A DNA stretch of 64,000 nt from positions 73,628 through 137,627 of the forward strand of contig JAUVNS010000008.1 of NCBI GenBank assembly GCA_030599585.1. Direction: 5' to 3'. A model generated the notes under the pieces. It was not told where the DNA came from, did no database searches, and saw nothing but the letters and a program-made list of their open reading frames with translations. This DNA is from Promethearchaeota archaeon (GTDB lineage: Archaea > Asgardarchaeota > Lokiarchaeia > Sigyniarchaeales > SOKP01). Each line of letters begins with the position of its first letter. Position 1 is the stretch's first letter. The position numbers were made by a program, and so were the translations under genes. Below, in pieces: positions 10,455-20,508 of this stretch.

Positions 10455-10652
10455 TTATAAATCCTTTTCTTGGACTGTCTTTCTACCGTTCGCTTTTGCT
10501 CGTTTAATCGCTTTATCAAGAATATCAATTAAAGCATCATTGAGTGCTGGACCATCAATTACATCTCCAGATGTGTTACAATCTTTTGATTTGATGTATT
10601 CTCGAACTTTGGACTTAACAAAAAGGACATCTACGCTTGGTTTCTTTGCCAT
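10455..10652 (-). CDS. Small archaeal histone-fold protein
   Basis: MAKKPSVDVLFVKSKVREYIKSKDCNTSGDVIDGPALNDALIDILDKAIKRAKANGRKTVQEKDL; histone-fold pattern with ANGRKTV.KDL end. Confidence 0.8.
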   Translation of the reverse strand: MAKKPSVDVLFVKSKVREYIKSKDCNTSGDVIDGPALNDALIDILDKAIKRAKANGRKTVQEKDL

Positions 10653-11059
10653 TTTTTATTCCTCCGTTAATTATTTAAATATGTTTTAAAAATAAATTTG
10701 TGTTTAATGTTATATATATGAGTTCTGCTCATATTTAAAGTTAGTTGAAAAAACATCATAGGAGGTTAATATTTTGGGTGTACCAGCGATCTAAATTAAA
10801 TTGAAATTTAACATGGTGTACTCAATGATCTTTAGGATTTGTGCATAATCAATGTAAATCATATGCTAGAGTTGCTACTTATGGAGTATCTTCTAACTTG
10901 AAAGTATGAGGGATGTTCAAGCTATTTTAAATTAGAATTAGATCATATGAACTTACTCACCTAATTTTGATTAGATGGATTTTTCTAATTTTAAAAATTA
11001 ACAGTTTTAACTATGAATAACGAATCAAAAAGTAGGAAAAATTATTATCAAGCTTTAGT

Positions 11060-12061
11060 ATGAATTTTAAAAATTCTGTTCTCACAAGAGCACCTACAAG
11101 AATTTGCGACATTGGAGGATGGACAGATACGTGGTTTTATCCAAAAGGAGCTGTATTTAGTTTTTGCGTGGATCTCTATAGCTATGTAAGACTTGTTGAA
11201 AATAGAAGTAAGACGATAAATATTTTTGCTGAAAACCTTAAACAAAGTGCTGAAATTCTTAATTTAAAGAAAATTGAATACAATGGTGTTTTGGATTTAT
11301 TAAAATCAGCGATTAAAAGAATGAATATAGAAAATGGATTAGATATCTTTGTGAGAGCAGATGCACCACCGGGATGTGGAACAGGTACTAGTGCGAGTGT
11401 TGCAGTTACTTTAATTTCTGCCCTCGCCACTTATAAACGATTAAATATGGATCAAAACAGTATTGCTGCTTTAGCGCACAAACTCGAAACTGAAGAACTT
11501 GGACTTGAAAGTGGAGTTCAAGATCAGTATTCCGCTGCATTTGGGGGAATTAATTTCATGGAAATTGATTATCCAGAAGTAACGCTAACCAAAATAGAAC
11601 TTGATGAGAATCGTATTCTAGAACTTGAAAATCAGTTTATCTTAGTTTATTTTGGATCAAGAAGTTCTAGTCAGATGCATAATGCTGTTATAAGTAATTA
11701 TCAAAACCGAGATGAGGCTACAATCAATGCTTTTGAAACCATAAGACAGTGTGCTTATGAAATGAAAGCTTCGATTAATTCCGATATAGATGTCATTGGA
11801 GATCTTATCAATAGAAATTGGGAAGCTCAGAAATCTCTCCACCCCTTAATGATAAATCCCATAGTAAGTAAAGCAGAAAAAATTGCTAAGAGTAACGGTG
11901 CTATAGGGTTTAAATGTAATGGTGCAGGCGGAGGTGGTTCAGCTACCATTCTAGCTGAATGTGGTCACGAATATCAGATTAAAAAAAAATTAATTGAAAA
12001 CGGTTATACAATATTGCCATGTAAATTCAGTTTTACTGGCGTTAGAAGCTATGATAAGTAG
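11060..12061 (+). CDS. GHMP-family sugar kinase (heptose-7-phosphate kinase-like)
   Basis: APTRICDIGGWTDTW; PPGCGTGTSASVAV; GFKCNGAGGGGSATIL. Confidence 0.85.
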   Translation: MNFKNSVLTRAPTRICDIGGWTDTWFYPKGAVFSFCVDLYSYVRLVENRSKTINIFAENLKQSAEILNLKKIEYNGVLDLLKSAIKRMNIENGLDIFVRADAPPGCGTGTSASVAVTLISALATYKRLNMDQNSIAALAHKLETEELGLESGVQDQYSAAFGGINFMEIDYPEVTLTKIELDENRILELENQFILVYFGSRSSSQMHNAVISNYQNRDEATINAFETIRQCAYEMKASINSDIDVIGDLINRNWEAQKSLHPLMINPIVSKAEKIAKSNGAIGFKCNGAGGGGSATILAECGHEYQIKKKLIENGYTILPCKFSFTGVRSYDK

Positions 12062-12177
12062 GGTTTCATTATATAAAGAAACTAATTCTACTTTCATTTC
12101 TATTTGTTGATCTTTAATTTATATCAGAGAGGATGCAAAAGTTTGAGCTTTTTATAGTTTTAATATAAAAATCTATC

Positions 12178-12984
12178 ATGGGAATTCCCGATCACTCGGC
12201 AATAGTATCGAGGATAAAACAAACGCCTGAAAAATTAAAAATTCACAATTTATTTATTTTCAATAAATCAGGTATATGCATTTACGGATTAAACCTTACA
12301 AATCTTTACCCTATAGAGCAGGAACAGCTTATTTCTTCTTACTTTACCGCCCTAATGTCGTTTACCAAGGAATTGATTGGAGATAAAATCAAAACAGTGG
12401 AGATGGGGGGTGAAATAAAGCTCGTCGTGTTTGAAAAAAAAACGCTATTTTACAGTATTCTTTGTAGTACAATTGAAAATTTAGAGTTTCTTGAAGAGTT
12501 AATTTCCAAAATTGAATCGCAATTTTTGAATTATGTTAAAAAAAATAACATTAGAACGGATTTAGAATATGTTTACGATGAGCATTTAAACTATCTTATA
12601 GAGGATATTATCAAGGAGCCTTTTACCAACAAATTAGATATCGGTAAACAAAAAGAAGTAATAAATTTTCTAATCGATTTTAAATCAAATGACGATATCA
12701 AAGGTGTTATTCTTCTAACTCATAGAGGAAATGTAATTTACTCATCAATGAATGACAATATATTGAAGCCATTCTTAAAAGAAGTGGATTTTAGGGTGAA
12801 AATATCGAATAATTCTATTTTAAAATTATTTTATACCTCTAAAAATAAGGAGTTAATTTTTTCTGAAAATGTGAACGATTTGTTTATAGTTATTCTTATT
12901 TTTGAAAGTAAAATTAGATTTGGAATAGCTGAGTTTTATTTACAAAAAGTAGTAAGAAAAATCAAGAACTTAATTGGAATTTAA
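12178..12984 (+). CDS. Longin/roadblock-like protein
   Basis: NLFIFNKSGICIYGLNLT..., alternating strand pattern resembling longin/sybindin folds; C-terminal half GVILLTHRGNVIYSS resembles another such unit. Fold inference only. Confidence 0.45.
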   Translation: MGIPDHSAIVSRIKQTPEKLKIHNLFIFNKSGICIYGLNLTNLYPIEQEQLISSYFTALMSFTKELIGDKIKTVEMGGEIKLVVFEKKTLFYSILCSTIENLEFLEELISKIESQFLNYVKKNNIRTDLEYVYDEHLNYLIEDIIKEPFTNKLDIGKQKEVINFLIDFKSNDDIKGVILLTHRGNVIYSSMNDNILKPFLKEVDFRVKISNNSILKLFYTSKNKELIFSENVNDLFIVILIFESKIRFGIAEFYLQKVVRKIKNLIGI

Positions 12985-13123
12985 CTTATGATAGTGTTAA
13001 GGTAATACTATAAAATCTAAAACCTTCGCACTTGAAATGGAGAAACTGTAAACAATGATTCTTTATTATTTATAAAATACAAATTAAAATATCTTAATAA
13101 ATAATAAAATGTAAAAACCTAAA

Positions 13124-13639
13124 GTGAAATTTAACATGACTAAATCAGAAGAGGGATTAAAAACAGCATTTGCTGGTGAATCCCAAGCCAATCGGAAGTA
13201 CTTGGCTTTTTCGAAAAAAGCTGAGCAAGAAGGTTTTCCCGGTGTAGCACGCTTATTCCACGCTGCTGCTGCTGCGGAAACGGTGCATGCACATAATCAC
13301 CTGCGAGTCTTAAAAGGCATCAAATCAACCGCTGAAAATTTAAAAGAAGCAATTGAAGGGGAATTTTATGAGTTTACAAAAATGTATCCGGAATTCATAG
13401 AATATGCAAAAACTGATGGAAATGAAAGCGCTGAGCGTTCTTTTAATTACGCTAATGATGTCGAAAAAGTACACCATGAATTATTCAAAAAAGCATTAGA
13501 ATTACTAGAAAATGGGAAAGATTTAGATGACAAACCTATGTATGTCTGCGCTGTTTGTGGATATACCCATGAAGGAGACCCTCCAGATACATGCCCCGTT
13601 TGTAATTCTCCTAAAAAAGTTTTTAATAAAATCGTTTAG
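13124..13639 (+). CDS. rbr: Rubrerythrin
   Basis: AFAGESQANRKYLAFSKKAEQEGFPGVARLFHAAAAAETVHAHNHL...; C-terminal rubredoxin-like CAVCGYTHEGDPPDTCPVC. Confidence 0.96.
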   Translation: MKFNMTKSEEGLKTAFAGESQANRKYLAFSKKAEQEGFPGVARLFHAAAAAETVHAHNHLRVLKGIKSTAENLKEAIEGEFYEFTKMYPEFIEYAKTDGNESAERSFNYANDVEKVHHELFKKALELLENGKDLDDKPMYVCAVCGYTHEGDPPDTCPVCNSPKKVFNKIV

Positions 13640-13653
13640 AAACTTATTTTTTT

Positions 13654-15237
13654 TTAAATTATCCAAGGTTTATAACCATCCTGTATTTTACGGAAATAAT
13701 CATCAAAAGAGAATCCCAATTCCTTTTCAACCCTTCGCAAAGCTCCCATGGTTGCCCCATTAGCGTAATACCGTAAGAGCAATTTGGAAATAGAAGAATC
13801 ACCCAAGGAAATAAGTGTTTGTAATCTCGCAGCATTGATTGTTCTTTTTGTATGTTTAAATTTAATTTTAATGGAAGAGAGACTTTTTAATTCTTCTTCT
13901 AAAGTTTTAAATCTCTGTATTAGAACATTTAGATTTTCAGATAGATAATAATGACACTTATTTTCATAGGGAGTGTTTAATTTAGGAATGAATGGGTTAA
14001 TATTTACTTTTAGTTGATTTCCAGTAAATCCTAGCTTTTCAATAGACTTTAAGAGAGTGACTATTCCTAAAATGTCGTCATCAGTTTCCCCGGGCAAACC
14101 GATTAGAAAATAAAATTTTATATTTCTAATTTTGGACTTGCGAATCATTTCTATAGCGTTCAAAATTGAGTTGTTTGAAATTTTTTTGTTTAATTCATAT
14201 CTTAGCGAATCATTTCCTGTCTCAGGAGCTATTGTAATAGTTTTTACACCGCTTCGCTCAAGGATTTGAATAATTTGGGGTGTAAGATGTTCGATTCTAA
14301 TAGAAGGTATACTAAATTTTTTACCAGAATTAAGAATAAACTCACAAATTTCAGAAAATTTTGGATGTGAAGAGACACATGAGCCTATAAGGCTAAATTT
14401 TTCAAAATTTGAATATTTCAACCCATTTTTAATTGATGTAATAATTTCCTTGAAACTTTTATTTCTGAATGGATAGTTATGAAAAGAAGATAAACAGAAC
14501 TTACAGCAAAAAGGGCACCCTCTATTTATTTCAACAAAATAGTTTTCTTCAAAAATTTTTTTGATTTTATCACTTTTCGATAATAGTTGGTATGTTGGAG
14601 TTGGTGATTGATTCAAATTTTCCAATACTGCACGATTTGTAGGATTATCGATACTTGGGATATAGATACCTTCAATTTTTGAAACTAAGTTAAAAAAATC
14701 TTCAATGGGATAATTTTTAGATTTGAAATCTAAGAATTCATCGAAAAAGAATTTCAGGTTTGGTTCTGCATCTCCAATAAAAAAAAGATCAAATACTTTG
14801 CTCATTGGTAAGGGATTAGATGTTATAGCGGGACCACCGCCTATTACTAGAGGATAAGGTTCTGATTTTTGAGATAAATGGTTTAATCGTTTTTCAGATT
14901 CCAAAGGAATGTGTGCTTTCTCCAACATCCAGAGGATGTTTTTGAAATTGTTTTCATAATGAACGGAAAATCCTAAGATATCAAAAGCTGTAGGTAATAA
15001 CTTAGTTTCAATGCTTCGAATGCGATTGATAGGGGAATAATCGTCAGAAGCGGGATATTTTATATTCTCTGGAAGGAAAAATCGTTCACACACATAATTT
15101 GGATTTGAATTAATCATAAAATAGAGCAATCTAATAGAATAAGAAGACATACCCAGCTGATAAATGTTCGGATATATTAATCCAAACGATAAATCAATTT
15201 TTCTCCAATCTTTAATAATTAGATTTTCTTCAAACAT
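13654..15237 (-). CDS. Radical SAM protein (B12-binding-like N-terminus)
   Basis: EINRGCPFCCKFCLSS radical SAM CxxxCxxC-type cluster (CPFCCKFC); IAPETGNDSLR; IGLPGETDDDI. Confidence 0.92.
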   Translation of the reverse strand: MFEENLIIKDWRKIDLSFGLIYPNIYQLGMSSYSIRLLYFMINSNPNYVCERFFLPENIKYPASDDYSPINRIRSIETKLLPTAFDILGFSVHYENNFKNILWMLEKAHIPLESEKRLNHLSQKSEPYPLVIGGGPAITSNPLPMSKVFDLFFIGDAEPNLKFFFDEFLDFKSKNYPIEDFFNLVSKIEGIYIPSIDNPTNRAVLENLNQSPTPTYQLLSKSDKIKKIFEENYFVEINRGCPFCCKFCLSSFHNYPFRNKSFKEIITSIKNGLKYSNFEKFSLIGSCVSSHPKFSEICEFILNSGKKFSIPSIRIEHLTPQIIQILERSGVKTITIAPETGNDSLRYELNKKISNNSILNAIEMIRKSKIRNIKFYFLIGLPGETDDDILGIVTLLKSIEKLGFTGNQLKVNINPFIPKLNTPYENKCHYYLSENLNVLIQRFKTLEEELKSLSSIKIKFKHTKRTINAARLQTLISLGDSSISKLLLRYYANGATMGALRRVEKELGFSFDDYFRKIQDGYKPWII

Positions 15238-15282
15238 ACAGAAATTACCATAATTTGTTAGAACTTTGTACGATCATGAATC

Positions 15283-16074
15283 TCACTTTAGTTCTTTTAA
15301 TAATTTCTTAATTTCTTCAACAATTAAAGGTAATACTCTCCCAATTTTATGATTAATCACAACCTCTGCTTTCTCATCTAAATCTGTTGGCTGATCGTTT
15401 ACAATTATTAACTTTCCCTTTTCTCTTAAAGTATATAACGGTAAGTCACACACAGGAGCGACTGAAAGAGAGGACCCCGTAATTAGCATTACATCTGCCT
15501 TCTGAGCTAAAGCTTGAGATTGGTACATCTCGAACCGGGGTAGACCTTCACCGAACAATACAACCGAAGGTTTGAGGGGAGCAGCGCAAAAGTCACAGAT
15601 AGGTCCTGTTTTCTTCTCTCTTTTTAATTTTCGATATATTTGTTCTTTCGTATAAGATGCTCTACATCCTAAGCAGCTAAACCTATTGACACTTCCGTGG
15701 ACTTCATAAACTATTACAGAACCAGCCTGTTGGTGAAGTTCATCGATATTTTGAGTGATTATCGCTTTCAATATGCCCATATCTTCGAGTTCCGCAAGAG
15801 CGTAATGTCCTAAATTTGGTTTAGCTTTGAATATATTCGGAGCAATCTTTTGAGCCATTTCCCAAAATTTCTTGGGATTTCTAAGAAAAGATTTGATGTT
15901 TCCATAAATTTCCGGTTTGTATTTTTCCCAAAGACCTCCTTCGCTCCTAAAATCAGGAATTCCAGATTCTGTAGAGATTCCCGCCCCAGTTAACGCTATT
16001 GCTTCTTTTGAATTAAGAAGCAAATTTGCTGCTTGCTGAATTTTCTTTTTTTCAAGTAAATTAATAATTTTCAT
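15283..16074 (-). CDS. cobB: Sir2-family NAD-dependent protein deacylase
   Basis: LTGAGISTESGIPDFRSEGGLW; ITQNIDELHQQAGS; EVHGS; Zn CxxC pairs CLGC/CDFC; GSSLSVAP. Confidence 0.96.
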   Translation of the reverse strand: MKIINLLEKKKIQQAANLLLNSKEAIALTGAGISTESGIPDFRSEGGLWEKYKPEIYGNIKSFLRNPKKFWEMAQKIAPNIFKAKPNLGHYALAELEDMGILKAIITQNIDELHQQAGSVIVYEVHGSVNRFSCLGCRASYTKEQIYRKLKREKKTGPICDFCAAPLKPSVVLFGEGLPRFEMYQSQALAQKADVMLITGSSLSVAPVCDLPLYTLREKGKLIIVNDQPTDLDEKAEVVINHKIGRVLPLIVEEIKKLLKELK

Positions 16075-16333
16075 ATACTTTGGTTAAAATTGCTAGATTA
16101 GGAATTGAATATCGATACAATACTCTAATGGCTCGATTATTTTTATTATATTTTTAGAAATTATTAAAAGTTACTTGTTATAGACGTACAGAAAAACTAT
16201 AAAATTCCTAAAATTAAAATACGTCTTAAATTTCTTCTATTTAAACTTAATTCGAACAAAAAGAATTAAATTTTATTTAAATTTAAGTTCTTAAAGGGAT
16301 ATTTTAAGTATTTAACGATTGTCTTTTTAGAAT

Positions 16334-17221
16334 ATGATTACTGGGTTCTCTATAATCTTAGATGATGATGTGTTATACATTTCAAATGAAAACAAGTATC
16401 CAGCATTTGAAATAGTATTATTTGTAAAGAAATTAATAAGTAGTCTTAATCCCAAAAATTTTTGGCGTTTAACTAACCTCTATTTCGAAGGAGAGACTGG
16501 TAAAGAACGAATGATAATAAAACACATTGTCACTGAGAATGATCAAAACCTTTTTTTTTGTATTACAGGTGATTTCCTTTCTAATTCTGAAGAAGTTTCC
16601 AAGCTCATGGCAGAATATTACGAAAAAGTTACATTGAACTATAATACGGTAGAATTTATTCAAAAAGCCTCAAAAAATTCTGAATTTTCCAAAATCATCA
16701 AACTCATTACTGCTTATCTTTGGGATAAATATCGAGAGCCATTGGAAGATGAAGATATAGAGTTACAATGTTCTAATGTGGAAAATAAAATAATTTATTG
16801 TGGAATTTCTTCTCAAGGATTACCAATTATTTCACAATTATACGATAAAACACTTCTACACAACTTTCACAGAGAAATCACAAATGAAAATATAGAATTG
16901 CTTAGCTCAAATATTTCTGCTAAATTAGCCACGATAGCTATGAATACTCAAATCAGAGCTAAAACTAACATTAAGGAAGTTCACTTTGATGATTTAGGGG
17001 ACAACGGATGCAAAAAACTAATTCTTTATAGTAATATTAACGATTACTCCTTAGATTTCATTGCTTCAGGGGATTTTGTTAAAATTAAGGAAATTTTCAA
17101 ACAATTGGAAGAGAGCTTCTCCAAGGAACAAGTTCTAAAGAACGAATTTATGGGTGATTTAAAACCTTATAGATTTTTAAAAACTCATCTCGATGATATG
17201 ATCCTTCAATTTGATCAATAA
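16334..17221 (+). CDS. Hypothetical protein, possibly longin/roadblock-like
   Basis: 295 aa; N-terminal MITGFSIILDDDVLYISNENKYPAFEIVLFVKKLISSL strand-rich pattern. Confidence 0.35.
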   Translation: MITGFSIILDDDVLYISNENKYPAFEIVLFVKKLISSLNPKNFWRLTNLYFEGETGKERMIIKHIVTENDQNLFFCITGDFLSNSEEVSKLMAEYYEKVTLNYNTVEFIQKASKNSEFSKIIKLITAYLWDKYREPLEDEDIELQCSNVENKIIYCGISSQGLPIISQLYDKTLLHNFHREITNENIELLSSNISAKLATIAMNTQIRAKTNIKEVHFDDLGDNGCKKLILYSNINDYSLDFIASGDFVKIKEIFKQLEESFSKEQVLKNEFMGDLKPYRFLKTHLDDMILQFDQ

Positions 17222-17260
17222 TTCCTAAATTTCTAAATAAAATGTTTCTTTCTTATTCTT

Positions 17261-18550
17261 ATGAAAGCTGTTATTTTAGCAGCAGGAAAGGGTACACGGC
17301 TTACTCCCATCACATCTCTTAGGCCAAAACCAATGATTCCTATTGGAGGTAAGCCATTATTAGAACATACTATATTAAACTTAAGAGATATAGGAGTTCA
17401 GGAAATTTTAATAATCGTTGGATATAAAGAAGAAATTATTAAGAATTATTTTGGTAATGGGTTATCTAAATTCAATGTTAAGATCGATTATGCTACACAA
17501 TTAGAACACCTAGGGACTGCTCACGCTTTTGGTTTTGCTAAAGATTTCGTAGGAGACGATGATTTCTTTCTAATGTATGGTGATTTATTAGCAGATCCAC
17601 AAGTATTTAAAGAAGTTCTAGAGATTTATAAGAAAAGTAGCTGCGAAGGATTGATTTCATTATTTGAAGTCGATAATCCACAAGAATATGGGATTATCTC
17701 CTTAAACAAAGAAGCCTTTGTTGAAAAAATAACTGAAAAACCTTCCGTAGAATTAGATCTCGGGAATCTAGCAAATGCTGGAATATTCATCTTTAACCCT
17801 TTAATATTCAAAGCTATAGAATTGACAGAATTATCAATACGGAATGAATATGAGTTTACTGATTCAATGCAAATCTTGATTGACCAGTTAAAAGGAAAGA
17901 TTAAAGGGTATGTTATAAAAGATTTATTCTGGAGTGATATCGGATTACCTTGGCACCTGTTAGAAGCAAATGAATTCATTTTAAAAAGAATAAAACCCTG
18001 TGTGGAAGGAAAACTTGAAGAAAATGTAATTGTGTCAGGCAATGTTTTCATCGGAAAAAATACTTTAGTTAAATCAGGTTCTTACATCCAAGGACCTTGT
18101 CATATCGGCGAAAAATCATTAATTGGTCCAAATGCGTATATACGACCATACACATATATCGGTAATGATTGTCACATCGGAATGTCTGAGGTTAAGAATT
18201 CGTTAATTTTCTCAAATACCTCTATTCCTCATTTTAATTATATTGGTGATTCAATAATATGTGAAAATGTTAATCTCGGTGCTGGTACGAAAATTTCTAA
18301 CCTAAGATTTGATGGTAAAAGTATTTCAATGATTATCAAGGAAAAATCAATCGATTCAGGGAGGAGAAAATTAGGTGCTATTATCGGACCAAACTCACAA
18401 ACGGGAATTAATTCCAGCATAATGTGTGGTAAAATAATAGGACGAGATTCGATAATAGGTGCTAATACGCTTGTAAATGAAGATATTCCATCAAATACAA
18501 TATATTACAAAGATGAAAACGGGATAATAAAAAAGCATAGAAAAACATGA
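17261..18550 (+). CDS. Sugar-1-phosphate nucleotidylyltransferase with C-terminal left-handed beta-helix (GlmU-like)
   Basis: MKAVILAAGKGTRLTPITSLRPKPMIPIGGKPLLEH; FLMYGDLLAD; hexapeptide repeats in the C-terminal half. Confidence 0.92.
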   Translation: MKAVILAAGKGTRLTPITSLRPKPMIPIGGKPLLEHTILNLRDIGVQEILIIVGYKEEIIKNYFGNGLSKFNVKIDYATQLEHLGTAHAFGFAKDFVGDDDFFLMYGDLLADPQVFKEVLEIYKKSSCEGLISLFEVDNPQEYGIISLNKEAFVEKITEKPSVELDLGNLANAGIFIFNPLIFKAIELTELSIRNEYEFTDSMQILIDQLKGKIKGYVIKDLFWSDIGLPWHLLEANEFILKRIKPCVEGKLEENVIVSGNVFIGKNTLVKSGSYIQGPCHIGEKSLIGPNAYIRPYTYIGNDCHIGMSEVKNSLIFSNTSIPHFNYIGDSIICENVNLGAGTKISNLRFDGKSISMIIKEKSIDSGRRKLGAIIGPNSQTGINSSIMCGKIIGRDSIIGANTLVNEDIPSNTIYYKDENGIIKKHRKT

Positions 18551-18575
18551 TATAATTGGATTTAATAATCCTAAG

Positions 18576-19307
18576 TTAAGTTTTAGAAAGCTTCCTAACA
18601 CTTATTCGTTCTGTTCTTTTTATGTCGCTTTTTCGAGATCGCTTGACATCAACTTCGACTACCTCAAAGTCTTCATCTCTAGCTATGTATTCTGTATCTT
18701 CTCCACCCTCTGGAACGCTTACCAATTTACATTTAATGATAGCACAGTTAGATAGGGGATAAATAGTTTTAGCTATTCTTATGATTTGATTGGTAAATTC
18801 TTTATGAATCATTCCAGTAATGAACTTTTCATGGTTTAATGTTTTTGCGAACTCTTTTAAAATTTCTCTCATGATTTTACGAATTACAATCTGTTGCGAA
18901 CTTCGGGCTCGATTTATGGTAGTGCATATAATTGTTAATCTATAGACATATTCATCTTTAGTAGTTAGATTGATTATTGTTTGAATTTTAGAGCTTCCTC
19001 TTCCGATTAATGATCTAACATAATCGTTTGTATAGGAATGCCCTAAAAACACAGATTGTGCTTGCTTTGCTTCTTGATTAACTTGGACTACTTTAAATTT
19101 CAATTTTAAACTTATATCGTCGTAACGGTTCGTAAAATCATATAATAAGGTTTCAATGGTTCTACCGTTAATGTTATTTTCCATTCCAATTATTTCGCCA
19201 ATTGGCTTAAAATTGAAGCTTTTCGGGGCGATGACAGTATACCATTCTTTATCTTTAAATGAAACTCTCCTTAATTTTGACTTCTTCTTTTTTACTTTCT
19301 GACTCAT
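18576..19307 (-). CDS. rps3ae: Ribosomal protein S3Ae (eS1)
   Basis: KDKEWYTVIAPKSFNFKPIGEIIG...GRTIETLLYDFTNRYDDISLKLKFKV; S3Ae signature. Confidence 0.95.
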   Translation of the reverse strand: MSQKVKKKKSKLRRVSFKDKEWYTVIAPKSFNFKPIGEIIGMENNINGRTIETLLYDFTNRYDDISLKLKFKVVQVNQEAKQAQSVFLGHSYTNDYVRSLIGRGSSKIQTIINLTTKDEYVYRLTIICTTINRARSSQQIVIRKIMREILKEFAKTLNHEKFITGMIHKEFTNQIIRIAKTIYPLSNCAIIKCKLVSVPEGGEDTEYIARDEDFEVVEVDVKRSRKSDIKRTERISVRKLSKT

Positions 19308-19315
19308 ACCTTATG

Positions 19316-19774
19316 CTACCTCATCACTATTGTCCTAATTTTATCCGGGTCGTACTTAAAATCACTAGCTAGTAATTTTTTACCCTTGTAATACTTGATA
19401 AGTCTATAAATCTTGCTTTCTGTACGTTGTAAACCCAGTTTTGAATGCAAATCTTTATGGTTTGATTCCAAATGTTTTCTTAAATTAAGAGCTTTTTTTA
19501 CTAAATTAGTTAAGTCTTCTGGTAGAGGAGTTTCAATGTCATTTTCTTTAATTATTTGTGAAATTGATTTACCGGTGACTACTTTCACTAAAGGGATGCC
19601 ATAAGAATCTCTTAATATTACGCCTATTAGGGATTGAGAAACCCCCTTTCTAGCTAGTTTAATGACTTCGTTTGATACTTCTTCAGACGAAAGTTCTACC
19701 CACACAGGTTTTTCTAATCTAGCTGGGCGTGTACTTCCAGACTTCCCTTTCTTTCTTGAGTGCATTCGAGCCAT
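19316..19774 (-). CDS. rps15: Ribosomal protein S15 (uS15)
   Basis: MARMHSRKKGKSGSTRPARLEKPVWVELSSEEV...GVILRDSYGIPLVK...LRKHLESNHKDLHSKLGLQRTESKIYRLIKYYKGK. Confidence 0.96.
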   Translation of the reverse strand: MARMHSRKKGKSGSTRPARLEKPVWVELSSEEVSNEVIKLARKGVSQSLIGVILRDSYGIPLVKVVTGKSISQIIKENDIETPLPEDLTNLVKKALNLRKHLESNHKDLHSKLGLQRTESKIYRLIKYYKGKKLLASDFKYDPDKIRTIVMR

Positions 19775-19915
19775 TTTTTGCGTCCTAGTTTATGAATAAT
19801 TTAATAATAGTAATTTTATTGATGAACAATATAAAGAATCATGTAAATTAAAATTTTTGAATTTAATAATTAAAACCTTATTAATCTAAATATATCATAG
19901 GAAATTATTGTACTT

Positions 19916-20503
19916 ATGAAACAAGAAAAAGAAATAATTTATTTTATTACTGGGAATAATCATAAGTTTAAGGAAATTAAAAAATTGTTCCAAAAGGAAG
20001 AAATAGATTACGATTTAAAGCAGAAAATCGCTGCAACTATTGAAGTTCAAGCATCTAGTATTAAAGAAGTTGCTCTCTTTAAACTTAATAGTATAAAAAC
20101 AAATTTTAATAACTCTTATTTTGTTGAGGATGCGGGGTTTTTTATTGATGATCCTCTCAAAGGATTCCCAGGAGTATATTCCAAGTTTGTATTTAACACC
20201 ATAGGTAATAATGGTATATTAAAACTCATTAATAATTATGGAAACACTGCTGCTCATTTTGAAGCTGTAATAGCGCTTTATTTTCAACCATTAGATAAAA
20301 TTTTTACCTTTGAGGGATCAGTTGAGGGAAAAGTTTCAAAAGAAATTAAAGGTACAAGTGGCTTTGGATATGATCCTATTTTTATTCCTAATGAATTGCC
20401 TAACAATACTTTTGGTGAATTATCTACGGAAGAAAAAAATTCTATTTCGCACAGAGCGAAAGCTTGGCAAAAACTGTTAATTTTTCTCAAGAAGTATCAG
20501 TAA
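19916..20503 (+). CDS. rdgB: RdgB/HAM1 non-canonical purine NTP pyrophosphatase
   Basis: FITGNNHKFKEI; VEDAGFFIDDPLKGFPGVYSKF; GFGYDPIFIP; NSISHRAKA. Confidence 0.95.
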   Translation: MKQEKEIIYFITGNNHKFKEIKKLFQKEEIDYDLKQKIAATIEVQASSIKEVALFKLNSIKTNFNNSYFVEDAGFFIDDPLKGFPGVYSKFVFNTIGNNGILKLINNYGNTAAHFEAVIALYFQPLDKIFTFEGSVEGKVSKEIKGTSGFGYDPIFIPNELPNNTFGELSTEEKNSISHRAKAWQKLLIFLKKYQ

Positions 20504-20508
20504 TTATT

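Noticed and set aside
10700-11059. Small leader peptide or riboswitch (ggaggttaatattttgggtgtaccagcgatctaa) between histone and GHMP kinase
   Set aside because: Only a 6-codon TTG frame after an SD-like sequence and no recognisable riboswitch or tRNA structure; insufficient support.
13527-13763. 78-aa plus-strand ORF overlapping rubrerythrin
   Set aside because: Out-of-frame with the clear rubrerythrin rubredoxin-like domain; no support.
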